Position numbers and translations under genes: made by a program. Source: Polycyclovorans sp. (lineage in GTDB: Bacteria; Pseudomonadota; Gammaproteobacteria; Nevskiales; Nevskiaceae). From it: DNA of 63,611 nucleotides. Under the pieces are notes generated by a model, which saw only the letters and a list, made by a program, of their open reading frames with translations, had not been told where the DNA came from and ran no database searches. Position 1 is the stretch's first letter; each line of letters opens with the position of its first letter. The stretch spans positions 1 through 63,611 of the forward strand of contig PAKU01000039.1 in the NCBI GenBank assembly GCA_002706265.1, read 5' to 3'. This document shows, one piece after another, positions 13,783 through 22,567 of this stretch.

Positions 13783-15072
13783 ATGTTTATGAATGTTACT
13801 CGCGGCTTTCGCTGCAAAATTATTTTTGTTAGCGCATTAACTTTTCTATCGGGTTCAGCAAACACCGCCAACGTTCCGCTTTACCTGAATGCGTCGATGT
13901 TTGATAATACGACACCAAATGTTTACACTAATATTACGGAAAGAGTTTGCATATTTAATTACTCTGATGATCCGGACATCAATGCAGCAACCGTCCAATC
14001 AACAATTATTGGTTGGTTAAACGAATCGACTGGATGGGAAATGATTGGAACAACTAAAATAAATTTTATCGCAGATTGCTCAAATCCAAACATAAGAATT
14101 GAATTTCTTGACTTAGATGACCCCGAATGGACTTGTGCCGGAGCCGCTTGTGCGCCATATCCAGGAGGCTCAATCATAAATATTGACGGCATTAACCGAA
14201 GGACGGTCACTGGCATCAGAGTCGGAACCCCATTTTGGACATGCAACAACCTTCCTCAAGGAGCCGGCTGTTTTCCCACTAGCGAAGGAAAGAAGGGCTT
14301 GATCAATCATGAAATGGGGCACATGGTTGGCCTAGATCACAGTGGTCCAGTTTGGGGGGTCACGAGCGGCGGACCTTTCCATGAACAGGCGTTCGGGCCA
14401 AGACCGACTGTCAATGAATCGTATCAAGCTCGAGCTCACTTAAACGGGAGATCCTCGCCCGCGATCAACGCTTGCGTCGGCTTTCCATCAAACAGTCAGG
14501 TTCTGGTTAGTTGGTTCGACACGGCAAATGACGACACTAATAACGAGGCTGCACTCTTCAAGAACGATTCTGGGTGGCAATATATATCATCGACTTCGGT
14601 CGGGCAAAAACCGGGGATCGGGGGTAGAGTGAATGCGCTATTTAATGTAGGATCAGTAGGGGGCTTTTTTTGGACTGGCAGGGCTGACGTCATTGGCGGA
14701 CCGCGAAATCAGGTCAACTGGGATCCCGTTATTTTCCCTCCTGGAACCCAGCTCTCTACCAGCACCCCAAACACCCCTTGTACTTTCTTGGTTGAGGCAA
14801 CTGGCGACGGGGACGTAAGTCTCACTTGGAAGGATGCGTCGGTCAGCGAAACTGACTGGCATCTTTATTACAGCATTGGCGGGGATGGCGGCTCACTAGG
14901 GCCGTGGCAATACAGAGGCGCATGTTCAGGTGAGAATATAGAAGGCTGCGGTGATTCAGCTTCCTTTACCACTCTTTTTTCAGTTGGTGATCGTTTGTGT
15001 GCGCGAATTGCCGCTGGAAATTCGATCGGGCTTAGCGGATACTCGAATATTGCTTGTACAATTGTAGAGTGA
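13783..15072 (+). CDS. Secreted metzincin-type zinc metalloprotease with C-terminal Fn3-like domain
   Basis: 429 residues. A signal peptide covers the first about 28 residues (ends near SANTAN). The zinc site HEMGHMVGLDH at residues 176-186 fits the metzincin HExxHxxGxxH pattern of the matrixin/M10-M12 group. It is preceded by a domain rich in paired cysteines (CAGAACAPYPGG, CNNLPQGAGCF), and disulfides are likely. A middle segment of about 110 residues follows. The last about 100 residues (from NTPCTFLVEATGDGDVSLTW) resemble a fibronectin type III domain with extra cysteines. Probably acts outside the cell; the substrate is unknown. Confidence 0.85.
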   Translation: MFMNVTRGFRCKIIFVSALTFLSGSANTANVPLYLNASMFDNTTPNVYTNITERVCIFNYSDDPDINAATVQSTIIGWLNESTGWEMIGTTKINFIADCSNPNIRIEFLDLDDPEWTCAGAACAPYPGGSIINIDGINRRTVTGIRVGTPFWTCNNLPQGAGCFPTSEGKKGLINHEMGHMVGLDHSGPVWGVTSGGPFHEQAFGPRPTVNESYQARAHLNGRSSPAINACVGFPSNSQVLVSWFDTANDDTNNEAALFKNDSGWQYISSTSVGQKPGIGGRVNALFNVGSVGGFFWTGRADVIGGPRNQVNWDPVIFPPGTQLSTSTPNTPCTFLVEATGDGDVSLTWKDASVSETDWHLYYSIGGDGGSLGPWQYRGACSGENIEGCGDSASFTTLFSVGDRLCARIAAGNSIGLSGYSNIACTIVE

Positions 15073-15344
15073 CATCAAAGCGGAATTGATCGGTCTTGGC
15101 AACAGGAAAGCTTTCAGCCGCTGTAAAAAGGGCTCAGGTTAGGGCGGGTGCCTCGCAAAATGGCTGTAGTCATCATCTAATAGGCTCCTGCCCTGATCTT
15201 CTAAAAAGTAAAAAATAAAAGGAATGACTTCGTCCCAGAGCTTCCAAACTAATGCCGCCAAGTATGCTTTCTGGGCATAAAATAAAAATTTGCCTTTCAT
15301 CTCAATAAGCAAAATCACGCAACGCGCAAGTCGAGGGTCTGCAC

Positions 15345-16955
15345 ATGAGTACACTCTCGAGTTTGGTGGATCAACTGGCCAGATGGGCACGGCATGTACG
15401 CACGTTCACCTATGCTCTTCTAGCAACGTGGTGCCTAGCCTTTGTCTTTGTCTGGAGCCGCCTTCTTTTCCAGGACGATCTTGGCCTTCACGCTCGATCA
15501 GTAAACATCTGGGGCGACTGGATCGTCCATATCACCTACGTCAACGTCTTCAGCGACTGGTCCATCAGTCAGTGGCTGGACCGAAGCCCATTACTGATAT
15601 TGGACAATTTCCGGTACCCGCCTGCACCCAACTATTTCAGCAGCCTGTTCGTCAGAGTCGGGCTGGGAACCTATCCGGCCATGCAACTGACCTCCGGCCT
15701 GCTGTGTGTGGGGCTGGTGATCGCGCTGTATCGATTTTTCCGCGACTGTGGCTTCGAGCGACTGTGGGCAGTGGCCGGGCTGACCCTGTTTCTGCTCAAC
15801 GGCGGCGCCGGTTTTATCGACGTGATCTTCGATGGCGCAAAAAGCGCGACGCACCTGCCCCAGGAGGGCATCGTGGTGCAGAACTTCATCGTGTCGGAAT
15901 TCATTCCGCAGCGGGCGATACAGTTCGCTGCGCCGTTCTTCGTCTGCGCACTGATCGTCTTGATGCGATCCACGCGGGACGGACCGTTGTTGCCGCAGCG
16001 CCTGAAGTGGACAGCGCTGATGACCCTGCTCAGCGTGCTGGTGCTGCTGTCGTCCATGCATACGTTTCTGAGTCTGGTGGTGGTGAGCGCAATCTTTGCC
16101 GCCTTCAACTGGCGTCACTGGAAACTCTGGCTGTTGATGGGCGCAGTGGCGGGCCTGGTCACCTCGTCGATCTATGTTCTGTACTACGGCGCCAATGACC
16201 TGACGCATTTCCTGAAGTGGGCGCCGCTGGAGCTGGTCACGTTCAGCAAGCTTTCGGTGGTCGATCACTTTTACCGCAACTACGGCATCGTCCTGGTGCT
16301 GGCCATTTATTCGATTTATCGCTTCGACCTGTGGAAGCAGCCGTTCAGCCTGGCGGGGCTGGTGCTGCTTGCACTGTCCTATTCGATCCAGTTCCAGCCG
16401 TGGATCTGGGACAACACCAAGATCCTGACCTGGTTCTATCTGCTGATCATCCCCTCGGTGCTGATTCTGCTGCGGCACTGGTGGGGCACCCATCTACGCA
16501 AGCGCCTTGCGGCGGTCGTCGTGTTGTTTCTGGCTACCGCTGCGGGCGCACACGATGTCGCGCTGCTGCTGCGCCCCGATGCGCCGCGCTTCCAGATGCT
16601 GACCGCCGAAGATCACGCCCTGGCCGCATCCTTCAAGGCGATGACCACCCCGGAAGACCGGGTCTTCACCCACATCGGTCATGCCAACTGGGTGCACACC
16701 CTTGCGGCGCGCCAAGTCGTCAAGGCATTCGGGGGCTGGCTGTGGACCTATGGCCTGGAGACCTCGGCAGTGGACGCGATGATCGAACGGGCCCTTGCAG
16801 GAGACTTTCAGCCCTTGAGGGACCACGACGTCGAGTACCTGGTCATTGACCGGCACCACGAAGCCCCCAGGGTGCGCTTTCCGGCGAATCATCCGGAGCT
16901 GGAGCCCATCCTGGCGTCGCCGCGATACGCCGTTTACCGGCTGCGGGCAATTTGA
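15345..16955 (+). CDS. Polytopic membrane protein, putative GT-C glycosyltransferase
   Basis: 536 residues with about ten or more transmembrane helices and a C-terminal soluble part of about 120 residues. An acidic residue pair sits in the first external loop (FQDDLGLHAR), as in GT-C lipid-linked sugar transferases, and FRYPPAPNYFSSLF and WIWDNTKILTWFYL are striking conserved-looking blocks. The GAGG ribosome site 8 bases before the ATG supports the start. No exact family is recognised. The broken glycosyltransferase-like gene upstream suggests an envelope or surface-polysaccharide locus. Confidence 0.65.
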   Translation: MSTLSSLVDQLARWARHVRTFTYALLATWCLAFVFVWSRLLFQDDLGLHARSVNIWGDWIVHITYVNVFSDWSISQWLDRSPLLILDNFRYPPAPNYFSSLFVRVGLGTYPAMQLTSGLLCVGLVIALYRFFRDCGFERLWAVAGLTLFLLNGGAGFIDVIFDGAKSATHLPQEGIVVQNFIVSEFIPQRAIQFAAPFFVCALIVLMRSTRDGPLLPQRLKWTALMTLLSVLVLLSSMHTFLSLVVVSAIFAAFNWRHWKLWLLMGAVAGLVTSSIYVLYYGANDLTHFLKWAPLELVTFSKLSVVDHFYRNYGIVLVLAIYSIYRFDLWKQPFSLAGLVLLALSYSIQFQPWIWDNTKILTWFYLLIIPSVLILLRHWWGTHLRKRLAAVVVLFLATAAGAHDVALLLRPDAPRFQMLTAEDHALAASFKAMTTPEDRVFTHIGHANWVHTLAARQVVKAFGGWLWTYGLETSAVDAMIERALAGDFQPLRDHDVEYLVIDRHHEAPRVRFPANHPELEPILASPRYAVYRLRAI

Positions 16956-17010
16956 GTTGGCGCGATCACAAAGCACTAAACTCATCTCACGACCTTTCGA
17001 GGAATTCTCG

Positions 17011-17244
17011 ATGACAACCGCATCCTCTAAGCTCAAGCAGGCGGCACATGCGCTGATCGATCATCTTCCCGAGCATGCAACCTGGCGAGACGTTGCATGC
17101 CAAGCGGCGACGCGCGCTGAGGCTGAAGAAGGTTTGGCTGACATCGAGGCCGGGCGCGTCGTCGATGGGGACCAAGTGTTGCGCTGGATCGATAGCTGGG
17201 GCACCGGCCAGGAGTGCGACGCGCCGCAGCCTCAGTCCCGTTGA
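17011..17244 (+). CDS. Antitoxin of a ParDE/RelBE-type module
   Basis: 77 residues, well served by a CGAGGA ribosome site before ATG 17011. The C-terminal half carries the pattern GLADIEAGRVVDGDQVLRWIDSW, typical of short antitoxins that pair with RelE/ParE toxins (small residue, acidic, then a tail ending in a Trp/Leu-rich helix). It overlaps or abuts the toxin gene, the usual order of antitoxin first. Such antitoxins normally bind their own promoter; no operator was identified. Confidence 0.75.
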   Translation: MTTASSKLKQAAHALIDHLPEHATWRDVACQAATRAEAEEGLADIEAGRVVDGDQVLRWIDSWGTGQECDAPQPQSR

Positions 17245-17516
17245 AGCTGCGGTTCACCTATCGCGCCACAGCCGATCTACATCGGCTGCGCGCATTTGTT
17301 GCCAGGGACAATCCGCTGGCCGCACGCCACAAGATTGATGCGCTGCGCCGCTCGATCCAGCAGTTGCGCGACCAGCCCCACATCGGCCGAGAGATCGACA
17401 GCACCAGCGGCATGCGCCAGTGGATCGACAGCGATTACGTCGTTCGCTACTTGATCGACGACCGATTCCTGACCGTCATTCGCGTCTGGCACGGCAAGGA
17501 AGACCGACCGACGTGA
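17214..17516 (+). CDS. RelE/ParE-superfamily toxin
   Basis: About 90-100 residues with the ParE fold pattern: LKLRFTYRATADLHRLRAFV (helix hairpin), ARHKIDALRRSIQQL, then the strands GMRQWIDSDYVVRYLIDD and FLTVIRVWHGKEDR, the last being the typical C-terminal motif. Two starts are possible: GTG 17214 (31-base overlap with the antitoxin) or TTG 17241, which would begin exactly where most ParE proteins start and overlaps the antitoxin stop. Whether it targets gyrase or mRNA cannot be told from sequence. Confidence 0.8.
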   Translation: MRRAAASVPLKLRFTYRATADLHRLRAFVARDNPLAARHKIDALRRSIQQLRDQPHIGREIDSTSGMRQWIDSDYVVRYLIDDRFLTVIRVWHGKEDRPT

Positions 17517-17592
17517 GCACTGCAGCGCAGGCGTCGCGGGAAAAAGTGGCCACTGCAAGAATTTTTCGCATCCTTGGGCCCGGACATCCCGT

Positions 17593-19392
17593 ATGACCGT
17601 CATGCGTGCACTTCATCGACGTTTCATCTGCGGATGGCTGGCCTTGGCCCTGACCCTGCTGACCCACGCCGCCCACGCCGCAAGTCCGATTGTCTGGCAA
17701 CCCTGGTCCAACGCGGCCTTTGAGCAAGCGCAGGCCGAGGGCAAGCCGGTGTTTCTGTACCTCGAAGCAGTGTGGTGCCACTGGTGCCACGTCATGCAGG
17801 ATGAGACGTTTGGCAGCGAGGCCGTCGTGTCGCTGCTGGCGGAGCACTTCGTGGTGGTGCGCGCCGACCATGACGCCCAACCGGCGCTGGCCAATCGCTT
17901 TCGCGATTACGGTTGGCCGGCATTGATCTTTCTGGCCGCCGACGGCACCGAGCTGGTCAAGCGCGCAGGCTACATCGCGCCGGATGATTTCGTGCGGTTG
18001 TTGACCGCCATCGCCGAAGACCCGACGCCCGAACGGCGGTCGGTGCGTGCCAGTGCACGCGTCGGTGATGCATTGAACGAAGCGGAGTTTGACCGTCTGC
18101 TGGCAACCCATATAGGCGATCACGACGCCCAACGCGGCGGGCTGCGCCTGCCACAGAAGTTTTTGGATCGCGCCCACGTCGAGTACGACATGACGCGTGC
18201 CCTGGCCGGTGACCCGGCGGCGGCCCGGCGCGCACGGCAGACGCTGGATGCCGCGACCGGACTCATCGACCCGGCGTGGGGCGGCGTTTACCAGTACTCG
18301 ACCGGTGGCCGCTGGGACCGGCTTCATTTCGAGAAAATCATGCGCTCGCAGGCGCGTTACCTGCGGCTTTACGCCCTGGCCTACGCGCAGTGGCAGGTGC
18401 CGGAATACGCCGCCGCCGCGCGCGACATTCAGCGCTATCTGATGGATTTTCTGCGTGGCCCCGAGGGCGCGTTTTATGTCAGCCAGGACGCCGACGTGGT
18501 GCAGGGTGAAAAGGCCGGCGACTACTTCGCGCTGGACGACGCCGCGCGGCGCAAGGTCGGCATGCCGCGCATCGACCGCAACCGCTACGCCGACGCCAAC
18601 GGTCAGGCCGCCGAGGCACTGGCCGTCTGGGCCGCGGCCAGCGGTGAGGCCGACGCGCTGGCGGCCGCAGAACAGGCGGTGCGCTGGACGCTGGGCCATC
18701 GCCGCCGCGACGACGGCAGCTTCGCCCATGGCGACCACGACATCGGCGGCCCCTACCTCAGCGACAGCCTGGAGATGGCGCGCGCGCTGCTGGCGCTGCA
18801 CGCCGTGACCGGGCAACGCGACTGGCTGCGCGAGGCCACCACCACCGCTGACCGCCTGACGCCGCTGTTCGCCGCCCGCGACGGCCCGGGTTTTCTGACC
18901 TCGGTCGCCGACGGCACGCCCGTGGCCCCGGTGGCGACCATCGCCGAGAACCTGGACGCCGCGCTGCTGTTCGACCAACTGCACCACTACACCGGCGAGG
19001 CACGCCATCGCCGCGCCGCCGAACGGGCACTGCGCTTCCTGGCCAGCCCGCAGGTCCGCGCCCAGCGCTTCGAGGAATCGAGCGTGCTGCTGGCCGATCA
19101 CGCCCTGTCTGCGCCGCCGCTGCATCTGGTGGTGGTGGGCGCCAAGGACGACCCCGCGGCCGTCGCGCTGCACCGCACCGCACTGGCATCACCTGGCATC
19201 CGCCGCCGCATTGAATGGTGGGACCGCCGCGAAGGCCCGCTGCCGAATGCCGATGTCGCGTTTCCGGCCTTCGACCGGCCGGCCGGTTATTTCTGCACCG
19301 CCTCACGCTGCTCGGCGCCCAGCTTCGATGCCGACCAATACCGGCAGCGCATCGAGGCGCTGATCGCGGCACAGGCGGCAGACAATCCCTAG
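17593..19392 (+). CDS. Exported DUF255 thioredoxin-like / six-hairpin protein
   Basis: 599 residues. A clear signal peptide (WLALALTLLTHAAHAA) ends near residue 30, then comes a DUF255 thioredoxin-like domain with the redox motif WCHWCHVM at about 57-64. An alpha/alpha-barrel region resembling glycoside-hydrolase-like six-hairpin domains follows (LHFEKIMRSQARYL, DADNGQAAEALA-type repeats). Proteins of the YyaL/SPATA20 family usually lack a signal peptide and are longer (about 650-700 residues), so this looks like a periplasmic variant. The enzymatic role of the family is not established. Confidence 0.85.
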   Translation: MTVMRALHRRFICGWLALALTLLTHAAHAASPIVWQPWSNAAFEQAQAEGKPVFLYLEAVWCHWCHVMQDETFGSEAVVSLLAEHFVVVRADHDAQPALANRFRDYGWPALIFLAADGTELVKRAGYIAPDDFVRLLTAIAEDPTPERRSVRASARVGDALNEAEFDRLLATHIGDHDAQRGGLRLPQKFLDRAHVEYDMTRALAGDPAAARRARQTLDAATGLIDPAWGGVYQYSTGGRWDRLHFEKIMRSQARYLRLYALAYAQWQVPEYAAAARDIQRYLMDFLRGPEGAFYVSQDADVVQGEKAGDYFALDDAARRKVGMPRIDRNRYADANGQAAEALAVWAAASGEADALAAAEQAVRWTLGHRRRDDGSFAHGDHDIGGPYLSDSLEMARALLALHAVTGQRDWLREATTTADRLTPLFAARDGPGFLTSVADGTPVAPVATIAENLDAALLFDQLHHYTGEARHRRAAERALRFLASPQVRAQRFEESSVLLADHALSAPPLHLVVVGAKDDPAAVALHRTALASPGIRRRIEWWDRREGPLPNADVAFPAFDRPAGYFCTASRCSAPSFDADQYRQRIEALIAAQAADNP

Positions 19393-19425
19393 AATCGCCG
19401 CGTATTCAATTTGCTGGAGCCCCGC

Positions 19426-20184
19426 ATGCTGGTTCTGATCACGGGCGCGAGCGCCGGTTTTGGCGCTGAGATTGCCCGCCGTTACGTGGCCGAGGGCCAT
19501 CGCGTCATCCTCACCGGCCGGCGCGCGGACCGTCTGCACGCATTGGCCGGGTCACTCGCGCCCCAGGCGCAGGTCGCGGCCTTCGACCTCCGCGACGCCG
19601 AAGCGGTGGCAACCCTGCCGCAGCGCCTGCCCGAGGGCTGGCGAGAGATCGACGTGCTGGTCAACAACGCCGGACTGGCGCTGGGCCTGGAGCCCGCCCC
19701 GCGCGCCGACCTTGAAGACTGGGAGCGCATGGTCGACACCAACATCAAGGGCCTGATGCGCATGACCCGCGCCTTTTTGCCGGGCATGGTGGCGCGCGGC
19801 CGCGGCCATGTGATCAACATCGGCTCGACGGCGGGCGAGTGGCCGTATCCGGGCGCCAACGTATACGGCGCCAGCAAGGCCTTCGTGCGGCAGTTTTCAC
19901 TGAACCTGAGGGCCGATCTGTACCCGACCCCGATCCGGGTCACCAACATCGAGCCGGGTCTGGCGGGCGGCACCGAGTTCTCGAACGTGCGCTTTCACGG
20001 CGATGACGCCAAAGCCGCGAGCGTGTACGCCGACACGGAGCCGCTGTCGGCCGCTGACGTGGCCGAGGCGGTGTACTGGGTCAGCGCCCTGCCCGCGCAT
20101 GTCAACGTGAACACGCTGTCGCTGACGCCGGTGGCCCAGGGATTTGGCCCGGTGGCGGTGCATCGGCACCCACCACCGGGCTAG
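19426..20184 (+). CDS. ydfG: NADP-dependent 3-hydroxy acid dehydrogenase YdfG (SDR family)
   Basis: Short-chain dehydrogenase of 252 residues: TGASAGFG cofactor loop at residues 6-13, NNAG, catalytic Ser in INIGSTAG and YGASK. The similarity to E. coli YdfG is strong along the whole length (LPGMV, FVRQFSLNLR, EPGLAGGTEFSNVRF, VSALPAHVNVNTL). YdfG oxidises L-allo-threonine/serine and reduces malonic semialdehyde and 3-hydroxypropionate intermediates. ATG 19426 has a GGAG ribosome site. A TAGAAT-CGCCGCG sequence just upstream (19390-19395) may be its -10. Confidence 0.93.
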   Translation: MLVLITGASAGFGAEIARRYVAEGHRVILTGRRADRLHALAGSLAPQAQVAAFDLRDAEAVATLPQRLPEGWREIDVLVNNAGLALGLEPAPRADLEDWERMVDTNIKGLMRMTRAFLPGMVARGRGHVINIGSTAGEWPYPGANVYGASKAFVRQFSLNLRADLYPTPIRVTNIEPGLAGGTEFSNVRFHGDDAKAASVYADTEPLSAADVAEAVYWVSALPAHVNVNTLSLTPVAQGFGPVAVHRHPPPG

Positions 20185-20193
20185 AGCCTCAGG

Positions 20194-20946
20194 TCAGGCT
20201 TTGGCCTTGGCCTGGTTGGCCACCGCTTCGGCGGCGCGCCTGGCGGCTTCGGGATCCCCCAGATAGCGGTAAGACTGCACCTTGAGCGCGTCGTCCAGCT
20301 CGAACAGCAGCGGAATGCCGGTGGGGATGTTGATCTCCAGAATCTCGGCTTCGCTGAGGCCGTTGAGGTACTTGTACAGCGCCCGAAGCGAGTTGCCGTG
20401 CGCGGTCACCAGCACCGTCTTGCCGGCCTTGAGGTCGGGCGCGATGTGGTCATGCCAATAGGGCAGCACGCGCACCAGGGTGGTGGCCAGTGACTCGGTG
20501 CCCGGCAGCGCGCTGGCGTCCAGTGACCGGTAGCGCCGGTCCTGCGCCGGATGGCCGGGGTCTTTCGGGTCCATCTCGGGCGGTGGGATGTCGTAGCTGC
20601 GGCGCCAGATCTTGACCTGCGCTTCGCCGTGCCGGGCGGTGGTCTCGGCCTTGTCCAGCCCTTGCAGCGCGCCGTAGTGGCGTTCATTGAGCCGCCAGCT
20701 TTTGTGCATCGGCACCCAGAGCTGGTCCATGGCGTCCAGGGCGGTCCAGCAGGTGCGCAGGGCGCGGGTCAGCACCGAGGTGTAGGCCACGTCGAAATGC
20801 AGGCCCTCGGCCTTCATCAACGCGCCGCCGGCTCGGGCTTCGGCACGGCCCTGGTCGGTGAGATCGACATCGACCCAGCCGGTGAAGCGGTTTTCGAGGT
20901 TCCACTGGCTTTGGCCGTGGCGCAGCAGCACGAGGCGACGGGTCAT
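20194..20946 (-). CDS. gpmA: 2,3-bisphosphoglycerate-dependent phosphoglycerate mutase
   Basis: Interconverts 3- and 2-phosphoglycerate in glycolysis. 250 residues. The phospho-histidine motif RHGQSQWN is at residues 9-16, followed by [16 protein letters not shown] and a second catalytic histidine in [13 protein letters not shown] 20946 is chosen: AAGGA lies 8 bases upstream, while the TTG two codons earlier is an unlikely start. It converges with ydfG, leaving only 9 bases between the stops. Confidence 0.97.
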   Translation of the reverse strand: MTRRLVLLRHGQSQWNLENRFTGWVDVDLTDQGRAEARAGGALMKAEGLHFDVAYTSVLTRALRTCWTALDAMDQLWVPMHKSWRLNERHYGALQGLDKAETTARHGEAQVKIWRRSYDIPPPEMDPKDPGHPAQDRRYRSLDASALPGTESLATTLVRVLPYWHDHIAPDLKAGKTVLVTAHGNSLRALYKYLNGLSEAEILEINIPTGIPLLFELDDALKVQSYRYLGDPEAARRAAEAVANQAKAKA

Positions 20947-20982
20947 TCGCAAGTTCCTTGCATCAACGGGGGAGCGCGAATC

Positions 20983-21879
20983 TTACAGATCGATCGGCGT
21001 GGTTTGAACGCCCGGCCCGCGCACCCGCGGTGCTTCGTTGGCGCGCCGGTTGATGAATTCGCTGATGTTGTCGAGCACGTCGGAGCGGCCACGCAGCGGC
21101 CGGGCAATGTTGGCGATGATCAGCCGATGGCCCAGCTTGGGATAAATGATGGTCTCGACCGCGCCACCGGCATTGCCGACCGCCTGGGCCAGATTGCGGC
21201 TGTTCTTCACCCACACCACGTCGTCGTCTTCACCGTGAATCAGCAGCAGCGGCGGGTTGCGGCCGTCGGCAAAGAAGATGGGCTGTGACTGCTCGAAGCG
21301 CTCCGGCGGACCAAACAGGTCACGCAGATCGGGCGCGGTGATGGGCATGAAGTCGTAAGGCCCGGCCAGACCGATCATGCCGCGCAGCCAGTTGCGCGAG
21401 CCGCCCTCGGCCTCCAGGTACTTTCCGTCCAGCGCCAGCAGGGCCGCCATGTGGGCGCCCGATGAGTGCCCCATCACGAACAGCTTGCCGGGGTCACCGC
21501 CGTACTGGGCGATGTTGTCATGGGTCCACTTGACCGCCTTGGCCGCGTCTTCGACGAAGGCGGGGAAACGCACCGCCGGGTACTTGCGATAGTCGGCAAT
21601 CACCGCCACGTAGCCGCGCGAGGCAATGGCTTCGCCGACGAACTTGAAATCTTCCTTGATGCCGTCGGTCCAGCGACCGCCGTAGAAAAACACCACCACC
21701 GGCGCGTTGGCGCTCTCGGCCGGGGTGTAGACATCCAGGCGCAGACTGCTGCCACTCTTGAACGGCAGGTTGGTGGCCACCGTGTACCCGCTGTCTGGCG
21801 TGAAGGTGTTGAGCGCTGCGGTGCCGGCGCAGGCGCTGAGTCCCAGGGCCAGCATCATCATCAAGATCAATCTCTGCAC
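20983..21879 (-). CDS. Lipoprotein alpha/beta-hydrolase (carboxylesterase-like)
   Basis: 298 residues from GTG 21879, chosen because GAGGTGA lies just upstream and the product then begins with a lipoprotein signal peptide ending in the lipobox LSAC. The hydrolase core shows VVFFYGGRW (oxyanion region), the nucleophile motif GHSSGAH, then GEDDDVV and LGHRLI supplying the acid and histidine. It resembles the BD-FAE/esterase-lipase group. Outer- or inner-membrane anchored; the substrate is unknown. A frame continues upstream of the GTG, but that part has no family similarity. Confidence 0.85.
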   Translation of the reverse strand: MQRLILMMMLALGLSACAGTAALNTFTPDSGYTVATNLPFKSGSSLRLDVYTPAESANAPVVVFFYGGRWTDGIKEDFKFVGEAIASRGYVAVIADYRKYPAVRFPAFVEDAAKAVKWTHDNIAQYGGDPGKLFVMGHSSGAHMAALLALDGKYLEAEGGSRNWLRGMIGLAGPYDFMPITAPDLRDLFGPPERFEQSQPIFFADGRNPPLLLIHGEDDDVVWVKNSRNLAQAVGNAGGAVETIIYPKLGHRLIIANIARPLRGRSDVLDNISEFINRRANEAPRVRGPGVQTTPIDL

Positions 21880-21991
21880 AGCGTCACCTCTGTTAGCGAG
21901 CGAAACATTCACGACCCCGCCAATGGTAGCGCGGGGGGCGCGATTCACGCATGCTCGCGGCGACTGATCGATGAACAAGGGAGTGGCGGCA

Positions 21992-22561
21992 ATGGTGTGG
22001 TTTATCGGGTTGGGCATTGTGGCGGTGCTGCTGCTGTATGCCATCGTCATTTACAACGCGCTGGTCAACCTCAAGCACGCGGTCTCCAAGAGCTGGAGCA
22101 ACATCGATGTGCTGCTCAAGCAGCGCAATGAAGAGCTTCCGAAGCTGGTCGAGACCTGCCGCCAGTACATGCAGTTCGAGCGCGACACGCTGGAGCGCGT
22201 CATGGCCGCCCGGCAGGGCGCGCAGCTGGCGCAGCAGAAAGGCGACGTCAGCGGCATCGGCAAGTCGGAAAGCGTGATCCGCTCGGCCCTGGGCAGCATC
22301 ACCGCCACCGTCGAGGCCTACCCCGAACTGGCCGCCAACGCGTCGATCCAGACTTTGCTGTCCCGCGTGACGGCGCTGGAAAACGCCATTTCTGACCGCC
22401 GCGAGTTCTACAACGAAAGCGTCAACGTGCTGAACGTGCGCATCGAGCAGGTGCCGGACGTGATCATCGCCCGCATGACCGGCTTCCAGGCGGCGACCCT
22501 GCTGGAGTTTCCCGCCGAAGACCTGCGCAATCCCGACATCAAGGCCCTGTTCCAGAACTGA
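21992..22561 (+). CDS. LemA family membrane protein
   Basis: 189 residues: one N-terminal transmembrane helix (MVWFIGLGIVAVLLLYAIVIYN), then a long helical cytoplasmic or periplasmic bundle with the family stretches LVNLKHAVSKSWSNIDVLLKQR and ISDRREFYNESVNVLNVRI. ATG 21992 has AAGGGAG at ideal distance and is preferred over ATG 21971, which has none. The molecular function of LemA proteins is not settled. The gene ends 6 bases before the GIDE/EF-hand gene; LemA is often paired with such membrane partners. Confidence 0.92.
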   Translation: MVWFIGLGIVAVLLLYAIVIYNALVNLKHAVSKSWSNIDVLLKQRNEELPKLVETCRQYMQFERDTLERVMAARQGAQLAQQKGDVSGIGKSESVIRSALGSITATVEAYPELAANASIQTLLSRVTALENAISDRREFYNESVNVLNVRIEQVPDVIIARMTGFQAATLLEFPAEDLRNPDIKALFQN

Positions 22562-22567
22562 CCCCGC

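Larger units (their letters stand above)
13080..15310. other. AT-rich island interrupting a GC-rich glycosyltransferase locus
   Basis: By eye the DNA falls from roughly two-thirds GC to well under half, with frequent AAT/ATT codons, and rises again just before 15,345. It holds two same-strand genes (13222-13764 and 13783-15072), plus 119 bases before them and about 270 bases after them. In that trailing stretch I see only a 10-base palindrome, GAAAGCTTTC (about 15106-15115), and no convincing gene. No integrase, transposase, tRNA or flanking repeat is visible, so the transfer mechanism is unknown. Confidence 0.7.

Noticed and set aside
15139..15300. Small minus-strand frame in the AT-rich island (about 53 codons, hydrophobic middle)
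   Set aside because: No ribosome site, no recognisable similarity, and it lies between the island and the next gene; chance is likely.
13080..15310. Prophage or insertion sequence as the source of the AT-rich island
   Set aside because: No integrase, transposase, terminal inverted repeats, target duplication or adjacent tRNA could be seen.
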